DNA of 64,000 nt, from contig BTRK01000006.1 in the NCBI GenBank assembly GCA_036245805.1, forward strand, positions 26,382,365 to 26,446,364, given 5' to 3'. The notes beneath the pieces are model-generated. The model had not been told where the DNA came from, did no database searches, and saw only the letters and a list, made by a program, of their open reading frames with translations. Made by a program: the position numbers and the translations under genes. Source of the DNA: Pristionchus mayeri (lineage: Eukaryota; Nematoda; Chromadorea; Rhabditida; Neodiplogasteridae). Positions 22,351-33,316 of this stretch are shown here, piece by piece. Numbering within the stretch: position 1 is the first letter of the stretch; each line of letters begins with the position of its first letter.

Positions 22351-24230
22351 ATCTTGAAGTTTATGACAACTGCATGAATCGAAAGCTTTATTACTACACA
22401 TTTCCTATTTTTAGACATTACTGGTGGTAAAAGTAATAATGGAAAGATTACTCAGGTTATACATGGCCTGATTAATGATCTACTTCATACTGGAGAAGAC
22501 ATTTTGATATGGCTACAGTATACCATTCTGATTCATTCTTGATAGCGACCGTCGCAAACGTAAAAACGAATTTTAACTGATCAATTATTGACCTTGCAAA
22601 AGTGCTTTATAAGCTGCAATAAAGAAAAAATAAATAAATATAATGTGAAATTCTGAAAATATGACTCGTTGAACAGATATGACCCAGCGAACCGCTGGTC
22701 TTTACAATTCTGTACCTGTTATTGTTCACCGTAATCATGCCCTGCATAAATGTACAAATGCATTGATGATGGTATACAAATTCATTCAATTAATTCACGA
22801 AAACGTTCTAAAACAATGTACAGGAACTTCGAAACCGTGGCTAGCCACGCCACTCAAGCTTTGCCCAAAACTACCGTAACCAATTTTGGTGCGTCGCGGC
22901 TGCGCGTCGCGACTCTAGCGCGTTTTCAAACACGTGCGTCGTCCGACCCGTCCGTGTAATTTAGGAACCGCAGCGTGTCGCATGAAAACGAATTTGATGG
23001 ATTTCCTTTGTGTGCAATCGAAAGATCTAACAACTCTAATCGTTCAAATATGCATAGGCTTAACTGAAAAAAATAATCCAGCTATCTTGAACGCTTTGAA
23101 AATGAGTTAACTTGACCAAGATTACCGTAACACTGAAATCGCATGAGTTTGAGCACATCTTAGGTCAGATTTATGATTCTATAACTTTAAAGTTGTTTTG
23201 AAAAATCAATATTCATTGCCATTCTTTTTATTGAATATAATATTCAATGGCAGTGTCTCAACTTGCGAGTAGGCATACACATATTTTTTATCTATATATA
23301 AACAGCAATGAAAAACAATATTTATGAAGACGCCTTTCCGATCGTCTCCCTGCGCTTCATTACGTGATGAGGCCTGTAGGGATTACGTTCGACGCCTAGT
23401 TCACTGATGATATGTTCCATGTAACAACAAACTACGAAAAGTCATTCGATAGTTGTCGAAGGATATCAAGATTCTACAAACTACCGTATACTATCCAAAA
23501 TAAGAACGAGATTTTAGACTAACGATAGGAGTAATTCGCTCATATCATATCATTCTATCACGTCCATACTCTCCTCCGCATAGTTCGATCGATAATCCAA
23601 CATCAGTTCGCTTATGCCATTCTCTGTGAATTGCTTTTCTTTTCGTGCTGACTATGTGCTCAAACAAAAGCTAGGGAAATGGAAATTTTGTGATAACTGT
23701 CCATTACTATTCTAGTTAAACACAAACAATAGGCGCTTGTAGGACATTAAAATTTGGTTGATGCGACAGGAACGGGTGGACAGTTTTAGACCTAGAAAAT
23801 TTTGTCGGGATTCGGCGGGTTCCAATCTTTCATAGAATTAAAGCTCATTGGGGACGCATAATTGTTTCGTAAAAATTGAAAGAAACCTCGCGAAACCAAA
23901 ATCGAAAAACTAGATTTAAGAGGTCGACACACAACCTGTTTTTGGAAGAACTCTTGCGAACGCAATACAGATTGAGCCAGTAAGTGGTAAGCTGAGATTA
24001 TAGAATAACTATCACAGTACAATTGCAAATAAAAAAAATATCAGAAAAATTTGCTCAAAATACGAAAAAAATAAATTCGCGAGTAGCCATGTTTTATCAG
24101 TTCACGATTGATATTTTGTGTGGAACCTTGGTGTACGGTAGGATGGTTTTTCCCGAATGACAGAATCCGGGCGGGGCCTGCGGTCCCTATTCTAGCACTC
24201 ATAATTGAAAACTAATTCACGGTGTGACAA
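22351..24230. other. no recognisable gene
   Basis: AT-rich sequence with only short open frames. A TAGGGA-type right end (GCGGTCCCTA, ending at 24,189) is visible without a clear left partner. I see nothing else supportable. Confidence 0.45.
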
Positions 24231-24253
24231 CCCCCCCCCCCCCCCCCCCCCCC
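24231..24253 (+). repeat. C23 homopolymer tract
   Basis: Twenty-three consecutive C on the + strand, the longest of the G/C tracts in the window. Confidence 0.95.
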
Positions 24254-24809
24254 GGAATTGCCGGAGTCGACCGGACCATTTAAAAAATATTCATCGTTCC
24301 GCTACAGTAAATTAGTTAAAACATTCCGCGCACGAAATTTAAATCATTGCCTGAATTACCGTGATATATTCAAAAATAAACGGCAAATTGTAAAGTTCAC
24401 CTATTGGCAAAAGTCCAGAGTGATCTCTTAACGGGAAAACCCTGACATTTAGCTCCCCATAAAGTAACAAGTTGAATTTCGCGGGCTTGCCATTTGCTGC
24501 ATGTTTCTTTTTTTACCACGCGCGGCGGCACGCATGTCACACCGTGTAATTTGTCAGAATATAAATTTTAAATGCTTGAAATTCCCTGTTAATACTGTAA
24601 TTTTACTCATTTTGAATACCCCGCATTGTTTCGATTTTTTTGTCAAGTAAAAGCGGCCCGCGCGATTAAAATTGTATTCCTCCATATGGGTTCAATTTTC
24701 TCCAACGCAGAACATTATCGGTGGCTAGATCTCGCAGGTAAATGGACTAAGGAACCTCGGAGGCAGAAATCTGAATTCAAATAATTTCGTGGTTGCCGGG
24801 GCTCATCAG
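24254..24809. other. no recognisable gene
   Basis: AT-rich sequence between the C tract and the next MITE. No exon or repeat could be assigned. Confidence 0.4.
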
Positions 24810-26512
24810 TAGGGACGGCAACGGGAATTTTTGAGTACAGAATATTGGTTGCCTACCTCCGACGCTTTTGCTTTCAAACTACCGTAATTTTCAAGCCAAA
24901 TTCTTTCAATATTTTAAAACATTTTTTAAAAATATTTAATGTAATTTTCAAACTATTTTATTGATTGGAATGAATATAAATATATAATGAAAGTACGATA
25001 AGCATGGCAAGAAGATGCATGCTGTAGAAATGAAGGCGCACGAAGCGATCGAAAATAAGCAGGTTTTCAGAATTAAGTGTTGAGGCTTCATTTCCTCAGT
25101 TTGAGTAGATTATCATTCACAAAAAATTGTTTTCACAATAAAAATAAATAAAAAATATAAAATGTTGGAGGATCAGGCCGTCAAAGTTGAGCATTTTACC
25201 GTTGTGAAAATGTATTTTTTTTCGTTTTCTTGAAGGGCGACATTAGTATGTTCGAGATTTTGTGATATTTGGTCCATCATCCCATCACGTATGCTCTGCA
25301 AAAAAACCAGAAATATACTAATGTCGCCATGCGTGGAAATGAATTGTAAAGTTTCCGCTATCGTAACCAACTGATTCTGAAGTTCTACCAATATTAAACC
25401 TTTTTTTTCCATTTTTAAGCGATGTTTTATTGCTGTCGGAGTACCGTTAACATGAGAAAAAAATTATTGAACCTCGTTCATAAAGTTTTACAACGCAACA
25501 GAATTTCAGTTTGCGATAATTTTAGTAAAAAACATGACTTGCGATGTGCTCCACTTGTAAGCACCACCGCGTAAAACAAGATTGTTCTTGTAAATTTTTT
25601 TATTGTATAATTCTGGATAATTGAGAATGCAGAATTTGTCTGTAATATAAATAATCACATGAAATTCTAAATTAGCCTTGTAAACGCTGCATTTCTTTTG
25701 AAGAAATTGGCTCCGCCCCTTTGGTGTAGTAGCCAGTTCATCGTGTCAACAAATTTTCGGAGGGTCAACTTCCTTATGAGCTGACATCTAATCTTTATTT
25801 TCTTTTTTTTTCTTTCGTAACTTATACTGAAGAAAAATATAAATTCCATGAAAAGATAAATTAAAACCTAATTTCACACTCATTTATTTTTTAAAAGTAT
25901 ATTCAAAGTTTTTCGATTTTCCGGCTCGGAAATACGGCTCTATGTTTTGACCTATGTTGATTGAGATCCCACGGAGACTTTCTTCTACATTTCTGAACTG
26001 TAGTCAGGCATCAACCGATCTTCATATACCTGACATGTTATCACTGAGCACTCTCTCGTTCACTCGTAATTAATTATAGTGTCATGAAAACGACAAATTC
26101 CCGATTTTGAAATCACTTTTGTAAAAAATCCCACGGAGAATTTCGTGCCATTTGTCTATAGCTGTAGCGCCTCACTCTTTTTTATAGGATGCTTGAAACG
26201 CTAAGATGAGCACTCTCTAGAACATGAGAAAAACGAGAAAAACAAAATTTCAACGTGACGATGTTTCCTAATTTGACGACCAGGCATTTGCCGGTTCTCA
26301 TTTTGTAATTCCCGGTTCGGTGGTCCCTACTCCACTTGGACTGAAAGCGTCTGCCTTTTGCTTATCATTCGTTAATGTTTTTCTAATTAATTAAACATTT
26401 TTTTTACAAAACAAAACTACAGTGAAAAGTCGGAATGGGGCAGGTATAGCTTTCAGTTGTGTACCATTCTGTGAATAATTTTGCTCATTCGTAAACACCG
26501 TTGCCATCCCTA
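24810..26512. mobile_element. MITE A copy, reverse orientation, split by a second element
   Basis: Starts TAGGGACGGCAACGGG and ends GTTGCCATCCCTA. Without the 25,558-26,329 insertion it is collinear with the complement of 13,097-14,017, including the GGCGACATTAGTAT hairpin. Its flanks do not show a matching octamer. Confidence 0.88.
25558..26329. mobile_element. 772-bp TAGGGACCACCG MITE, relative of the palindrome element
   Basis: Inserted in MITE A: CTCCACTTG occurs at 25,549-25,557 and 26,330-26,338, an 8- or 9-bp duplication. Termini are TAAGCACCACCG and CGGTTCGGTGGTCCCTA. On the complementary strand its end and subterminal sequence (ACATCGTCACGT, GAGAGTGCTCATCTT and a diverged stretch of about 250 bp) match the palindrome at 29,884-30,300. 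It therefore looks like an internally deleted derivative of the gene-bearing unit. Confidence 0.85.
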
Positions 26513-26521
26513 ATTGCCGTG

Positions 26522-27435
26522 TAGGGACGGCAGCCCGAATTTTTGAGTACGGAATATTGGTTGCCTCCTTACGACGCTTTTGCTTTCAAACTACCGTACT
26601 TTTGAAGCGAAATTCTTTCAATATTTTAAAACATTTTTAAAAAATATTTAGTGTAATTATTCGATAATTTTATTAATTAGAATGAATAAGAACACATAAT
26701 GAAAGAACACCAAGCATGGCAAGAAGAGACATATTGAAGAAATGAAGAAGCACGACGTGATCGAAAATATACGTGTTTTCAGAATTAAGTGTTGAAGCGT
26801 CATTTCCTCAGTTTAAGTAGATCATCAATCACAAAAAATTATTTTCACAATAAAAATAAATATAAATATCAAATAAAAGAGAATGAGGCAGTCAAAATTG
26901 AGCGTTTTACCGTTGTGAAAATACATTTTCGATGTTTCCAAAGAGGACGACTTCCGTATATTTGAGATTTTTTGATATTTGTTTTAGAGCAGCATTTCCC
27001 AATTTATGGTAAAAAACCAGAAATATACGGAAGTCGTCCTCTTTTTAAATGATTTTTAAAGTTCTCAGTATCGTAATCTTAACTGATTCTGAAGTTGTAC
27101 CAATATTAAACTATTCTTTCTACTATTAAGCGATGTTTCATTGCTGTCGGAGTACCGTTAACATAAGAAAAAAAATATTGAGCCTCAATCATGAAGTTTT
27201 ACAACGCAACCGAATTTCAGTTTGCGATAATTTTAGTAAAAACGTGACTTGCGATGCGCTCCACTTGGACTGAAAGCGTCGGCCTTTTGCTCATCATTCA
27301 TTTATGTTTTTCTAATTAATTATAATATTTTTTACAAAACTAAAGTGAAAAGTCGGAATGGGGCAGGCATAGCTTTCAGTTGTGTACAATTTTGTGAATT
27401 GTTTTGCTCGTTCGTTAACAGCGTTGCAGTCCCTA
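26522..27435. mobile_element. TAGGGA MITE, MITE A subfamily with a different central stem
   Basis: Begins TAGGGACGGCAGCCCG and ends GTTGCAGTCCCTA. Flanking frames and subterminal blocks match MITE A, but the central hairpin is GAGGACGACTTCCGTATAT (26,943-26,961) paired exactly with 27,023-27,041. The octamer CGTGCGTG follows its right end. Confidence 0.88.
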
Positions 27436-27443
27436 CGTGCGTG

Positions 27444-28387
27444 TAGGGACGGAGGCGTGAATTTTTGAGTACGTTTTTTCGGGCTCCTACCTGCGAATTC
27501 GCTACAGTACTTTTGAATGGCAATCGTTTTAGTTGATTTTCTATTGAAATGCGACATTATTTACAATTATTTTGAGAGAAACATATGAATAGAAATATAA
27601 CGAATTGATCGAGACAAAAGAATAAAGCAAATGTTTCAAAAGTAACCAATGGAGTCCTTCACAAACTCGAGCACATCTAAAATGCATATTAGCTATTTCT
27701 ATTGTAATCAGAGATAGATTAGGTCTCAGAGAACAAGAATATGTCAAAATTAGGAAAAATAAACTCGCCCAAAGTAGTTTTTATGGGCTCGGAAAATTAC
27801 TATTTTTCAACGGTAAACCGAGGCGAATCAGCACTTGGAGTTCCTACAACCACGAAACTGCGTATTTGGATTTTTCCTTTTCAGGATAAATTGTATGCAT
27901 CCTGATCATGTTATACTGAACGAAATAGAATTTTTGAAGCCGCCCAATTACCTTAATTATAATTTTAAACCTTGAAATCACGTATGTGACCAGGTGTTCC
28001 ACATGGCGCAATCACTGTAAAAGCGAGAGTTCAAACTTTTCTGATCCAAATCAGGTCGTTTAACCAGTGTTTTGAGCTTTTTGTTGATTATTTAGTGCTG
28101 ATATTTCGCGTTGATCTCATAAATCAATCAAATCGATAAAACAAAAAATATTATGTGAGACATCAATTCGCAATCTCAGTTAAAGTCTGACCCACGACGC
28201 GCTCCAACAAGACTGACTAACTAAAAAAGTTCGCACATCTTTCTTACCTTCCATCGCATTTTGTTGCTTTGTGATTTATTTTTATGAAAAACTAATTATA
28301 TTTGAGAAAACTCGACATCGTGAGCTATCCATTGGTAACAAAATAATAATTTATTGGTATAGTTCATTGACATCGCCTCCGTCCCTA
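27444..28387. mobile_element. TAGGGA MITE between CGTGCGTG octamers
   Basis: Begins TAGGGACGGAGGCG and ends CGCCTCCGTCCCTA. CGTGCGTG lies at 27,436-27,443 and 28,388-28,395, so it carries a perfect 8-bp duplication and shares octamers with both neighbours. The interior is unlike MITE A. No coding capacity. Confidence 0.9.
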
Positions 28388-28395
28388 CGTGCGTG

Positions 28396-29321
28396 TAGGG
28401 ACGGCAGCCCGAATTTTTGAGTACGGAATATTGGTTGCCTCCTTCCGACGCTTTTGCTTTCAAACTACCGTAATTTTCAAGCCAAATTCTTTCAATATTT
28501 TAAAACATTTTTTAAAAATATTTAATGTGATTTTCAAACTATTTTATTGACTGGAATGAATATAAATATATAATGAAAGTGCGATAAGCATGGCAAGAAG
28601 ATGCACGCTGTAGAAATGAAGGCGCACGAAGCGATCGAAAATAAGCATGTTTTCAGAATTAAGTGTTGAGGCTTCATTATCTCAGTTTGAGTAGATTATC
28701 AATCACAAAAAATTGTTTTCACAATAAAAATAAATAAAAATATAAGATATTAGAGAATGAGGCCGTCAAAGTTGGGCTTTTTACCGTTGTGAAAATACAT
28801 TTTTTGCTTTTTCTTTAAAACCGCTACTAGTACATTCGAGATTTTTGGCTATATTGCGATAAACCCTGTTTTACACCACATACTAGAAAACAAAAAATAT
28901 ACTGGTAGCGCTTTTATAGAAAATGCTATTTTACTTAGATGTTACCGTAATCCTTGCACTTACTTGACGATTATGAAACACCGAGATATTTTTGGGTGTT
29001 TTTGGTTAGGAATGGTGATATATCGCATTTTTTAGGGCGGGTTAAACATTAATAAGAAATTAATTAATTCATATGACCGGTGCTGAAATATTTTATCGGA
29101 TTTCAGTTTGCGATAAATTGAGTATGAAAGTGACTTGTGATGCGCTCTGCTTGGACTCAAAACGTCGGCTTCTTTATCAACACATATTATTGTTTTACTT
29201 ATTATTTTACATTATTTTTGAAAAACTAAAGTGAAAAGTCGAAATGGGGTAGGGTAAGCTTCCATTTGCACACCAATTTGTTAATTGTTCTGCTCATTCA
29301 TAAACACGGCTGCTGTCCCTA
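28396..29321. mobile_element. outer MITE of left arm
   Basis: TAGGGACGGCAGCCCG to GGCTGCTGTCCCTA, flanked by CGTGCGTG on both sides. MITE A-like, but with an imperfect central stem: CCGCTACTAGTA at about 28,821 against the complement of TACTGGTAGCGC at about 28,900. Mirrored by 46,201-47,126 with scattered substitutions, for example AGATGCACG against AGGTGCATG. Confidence 0.88.
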
Positions 29322-29329
29322 CGTGCGTG

Positions 29330-29883
29330 TAGGGATGGCAACGGTGTTTACGAATGAGCAAAATTATTCACAGAATGGTACACAACTGAAAGCTATACCT
29401 GCCCCATTCCGACTTTTCACTTTAGTTTTGTAAAAAAATGTTTAATTAATTAGAAAAACATTAACGAATGATAAGCAAAAGGCAGACGCTTTCAGTCCAA
29501 GTGGAGCACATCGCAAGTCATGTTTTTTACTAAAATTATCGCAAACTGAAATTCTGTTGCGTTGTAAAACTTTATGAACGAGGTTCAATAATTTTTTTCT
29601 CATGTTAACGGTACTCCGACAGCAATAAAACATCGCTTAAAAATGGAAAAAAAAGGTTTAATATTGGTAGAACTTCAGAATCAGTTGGTTACGATAGCGG
29701 AAACTTTACAATTCATTTCCACGCATGGCGACATTAGTATATTTCTGGTTTTTTTGCAGAGCATACGTGATGGGATGATGGACCAAATATCACAAAATCT
29801 CGAACATACTAATGTCGCCCTTCAAGAAAACGAAAAAAATACATTTTCACAACGGTAAAATGCTCAACTTTGACGGCCTGATC
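29330..29883 (+). mobile_element. truncated MITE A at inner left arm
   Basis: Identical in order to the first 555 bp of MITE A (13,097 onward), broken at GACGGCCTGATC, where the TAGGGACCACCG unit begins. Mirrored at 45,639-46,192. Confidence 0.88.
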
Positions 29884-30599
29884 TAGGGACCACCGAACCG
29901 GAAAATCAAAAATGAAAACCGTCAAATGTCTGGTTGTAAAATTAGGAAACATCGTCACGTGGAAAATTTAAATTTCTTGATTATTTCTTGTTCTAGAGAG
30001 TGCTCATCTTAGCATTTCAAGCTATGTATAAATAACAATGAGGCGATACAAATAAATTAAAATGGCCTGAATCTATCATTGAGATTTTTTAGAAAAGCGA
30101 ATTAAACTTGTGGTAAATGTCGATTTTTTTACACTAAAATTAATTGCGAATGAACAATATAGTGCTCAGCAATAAATCTTCAGGAAAAAGTAGATCTGTC
30201 TATTCTTGATCACTGTTCGGAAATGCAGAAGAATTTATCATTGAGACTTTCCTTAACATTCATCGAAACACAGTGCCGTAATTGAGACCCGGAAAGAATC
30301 ATTGATTACTGTAAGCATATCGATCTACCTGTCATGTAAAGCAAAGATTTAAAACAAGACAATATTCATTTAAAAATGACACATTTTCTTCCTGGATTAC
30401 ACAATGAGAAATACGTATTCTTCTACACTAACGAATCGCACTTCTCTAACCACTACCGCTGCAGGATCGAGGTTCGTAGATGAAGGACTATGCTCATAAA
30501 ACAAATAATGTGATCTGTATTCGTAGGATCCAATCACGGGTCTCTCGTTCCACTCATCTGAGCAGTTCTACATGTGAGTCACCTACCGTAGTCTTCCAC
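29884..30599 (+). other. 5' end of gene-bearing unit, left arm
   Basis: Starts with the terminus TAGGGACCACCGAACCGG. The first about 400 bp are a diverged match to the end of the 25,558-26,329 MITE. The later part leads into the NADAR exons and probably holds the promoter and the N-terminal exon, which I could not resolve. Mirrored at 44,923-45,638. Confidence 0.6.
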
Positions 30600-31621
30600 G
30601 TCGCATTCACTTACTTCGAACGTATTCTTCCGTACTCTTTCACTACATCGACCATCAGGTACGAGAAAGCCATGGAGTTTCGCGATGAGGAGAGTGCGAG
30701 GGCGATCATGCGCACCCCATCCCCTGGCTACACGAAGACACTCGGCAAACATGTCCGGGGATTCAAACGATGGAAGTGAGCGAGTGTTTCCTGAGGGTTC
30801 GAGGGAGTAATGGTCTTCGTTTTGCACACTCTCTCTCGTAAGTTAGAGGAAATGGAGAGTGTATACTAGGGTTGCAGAAACGAGATCGAGATCCAGCTTG
30901 TCGCGCCCCTTCCTCCCTGAACTATTTCCCTTCCTCTCTCCCTCAATCTCGCACAAAACATGCCAAACTTCCAGTGGGTGCGTGATCTCACTTTCTAAGC
31001 GGGATCTCTATTGACACCCTTTCCTCAAAGATCAACAGACCCCTTCCGATCTTCCTTCTCTCCCCTTGCTCACTCTCTCTCTCTCTACTCGACTCGCTCC
31101 CCCGTTGATCAAGGCATTGGAAGGGAGGGGAGAGTATCGTGACCTCTCTAGTGCGAGCTCGTGAAACAAAGAAGGGAATAGAGCTAGAAGGTACGATCTC
31201 ATCCATATTGTTTCTGCAACCCTAGATCATGCGAATAGGAGTGAGTCAGTCACGACTTCTCGTTGGAGGGAAACAGTTTCAGGTGGAATAGTGTCCCGTG
31301 GAGTGATGCATCGGGCACTCTACCTCAAATTCTCTTAAAATGGATCATTGAGAGAGGAATTGATTGCCACTGGGGATGCAATCCTTGTTGAGGCTAGCCC
31401 TTCCGACACCCGCTGGGGAATCGGTGAGTATGACCTGCCCTCAATACTCTCCCCCCTTTGTCTCGAATGCCACTGCGATACTATTAATTTTCATCTCTTC
31501 TGAAATAGTAAGTTATCTCTATTCAGGATTGAATTGGTTCGATCCGGATGCAATTGATAGTGCGAAATGGAGGGGAAGCAATTGGATGGGAATCGAACTA
31601 ATGAAAGTCCGCCAAGAACTG
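30600..31621 (+). pseudogene. NADAR-domain exons of the palindrome gene, left arm (broken)
   Basis: Three exon-like pieces spell a NADAR (DUF1768/YbiA-like) domain. The first, ending at 30,775, reads RYEKAMEFRDEESARAIM and LGKHVRGFKRW. The second, 31,283-31,423, reads VMHRALYLKFS, a stop, then LREELIATGDAILVEASP and RWGIG. The third, 31,527-31,621, reads LNWFDPDAIDSAKWRGSNWM then ELMKVRQEL. The second and third join exactly (ATC G|GA TTG) with GTGAGT donor and TTCAG acceptor. Two lesions are visible: TAA at 31,336-31,338 where NADAR proteins have Q in KFSQN, and a surplus C within 31,295-31,297 that shifts the frame. The third piece ends in phase 0, matching the first mini-exon at 31,723, so this was probably the N-terminal part of the same gene. 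Known NADAR enzymes hydrolyse N-glycosidic bonds, including removal of ADP-ribose from guanine. Confidence 0.82.
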
Positions 31622-31722
31622 GTGGGATATTTTTAAATTAGCATTCCTTACTTCTCAATCAATTATGTTTCTTGTAAAATGAAGGAATAAAGTAGTGAAT
31701 AAATTTCTGTTGACTTACTTAG

Positions 31723-33063
31723 GCATCCTCCCGAAGCACCGTAGATCAAGCTGCCACTGATCAGTCGATTGGGACAAGTAGGGAGTCTTCTCAGGTAATA
31801 TTTCAATTGAAATACTCCCTTTACCGTACTCCTCGGGATTAGAACCTCGTTTACAGCAAATTCGCTTGTTCTGTGAAGATGATTTCCCCTCCTTGCCCTC
31901 TCCATCAACATACCAGATATTTCCAAAGGTTAGAGAACGATATCCTGCTACAGTAAGTTATATGACTCACTTAGACGCCTCCTCCCAAAACAAGTTCGAT
32001 AGGCCATGGCGCAAGTGATCGTATGAAAATGGATGAGGGAGGAGTCTTCTCAGGTACAAAAATCGATTGAATATTTCACCGTACAGAAGCCCTTTTCAAT
32101 CAAAATCTCTCATCCCTGAACATGATTATCCTTCCGAACAAGTGCTAAATTCGGAGAAATAATAAAATTCATTGACAAGTTTTCAGTTCAATGAATACAT
32201 TGGGCGATCAATACTTCGAATTGCTATCGTAACCCACTCAACTCACTCAGGTGGCCCGACACGAAGCGATTACGATAGATCGAAGAGAGAATGATCTAAT
32301 GAAGATGGAGAAGTCAGAACTTCAGGTATAGAATGGAATGAATAGTTCACAGTAACCTTTGTAGTAACCCATGCTGCTCATTCAGGTGACCTCTCCCTAA
32401 GAGATTACGGTAGATGACAGTGAGAGTGAAGGAATGGAGATGGAGGAAAGGAGGGAACAACTAGATTCCCAGGTACAGAGTCGAATGAAAAGGGCACCGT
32501 TCATCTGTAGTAACACACTCTACTCCTTCAGATTCCCTCTCCCGTAGCGATTACGGTAGATTACAATGAGAGTGAAGGAATGGAGATGGAGGAAAGGAGG
32601 GAGCAACTAGATTCCCAGGTACAGAGTCGAATGAAAAGGGCACCGTTCATCTGTAGTAACACACTCTACTCCTTCAGATTCCCTCTCCCGAAGCGATTAG
32701 GTAGATGACAGTGAGAGTGATCGAATGAAAGAGAGGATGGAGCAGCCAGAAACTCAGGTACAAAATCTCCTCTGGAGTTTAACTTCTTTTACATTTCCAC
32801 TGATCATTGAAGATTTTCTCTCACTATCCTCTTTATCCCACTGTTTTCACTTAGGTTCCTGGAATGAATACGGTAGATAAACGAGAGTGGGGACAAATCG
32901 AGGAGAGCAATTGTTCTATTTCCTCTGCTAGTATTTTTTTGGGTAGTTCTCATTTAATCAGGTCTCACGAAACAAGATTGTGCCAGACAAAGGGAATCAT
33001 CGAGTTGCTCGTCTATCAACGAATAAACAGTCATTCGATGGGAAATCAATTTCCGTGGGAGAG
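31723..33063 (+). CDS. mini-exon ladder of the palindrome gene, left arm
   Basis: Seven exon-like units, each between a TTAG/TTCAG acceptor and a GTA donor, lie at 31,723-31,794, 31,975-32,053, 32,251-32,325, 32,386-32,472, 32,532-32,618, 32,678-32,757 and 32,855-33,063. Four are open in phase 0 (72, 75, 87 and 209 nt) and share a pattern like AITVD followed by E, MEMEE and a final Q. Three are damaged or out of phase (79 nt; a TAA at 32,398-32,400; 80 nt with one base lost). Units 4 to 6 plus introns are near-identical 146-bp tandem copies. The last exon ends AG in phase 2 and fits the C that opens the large exon at 33,317, giving WE-S-ALPPH. Skipping of damaged units would keep the frame. 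Acidic, low-complexity product; function unknown. Confidence 0.7.
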
Positions 33064-33316
33064 GTACGGAACAATTATATGTATATTGCTTAACCACTAT
33101 GCACTGTTTTGAAACATTGTTCACCATGCACAATACTGATATTCTAGCTACTGTATCTGGATGCTGAGGCAAAGTCCAGTGCAACCTCAATCTATTCACT
33201 TGCAACGCGGTTGGTAGTAGATTTCTTATCGAACATTAATAACTAATCTTAATGCAAATTGATAAAAAAATCAGAGAAAGATCGTCTATTTTCATTGAGT
33301 AATGAAGGTACTTCAG

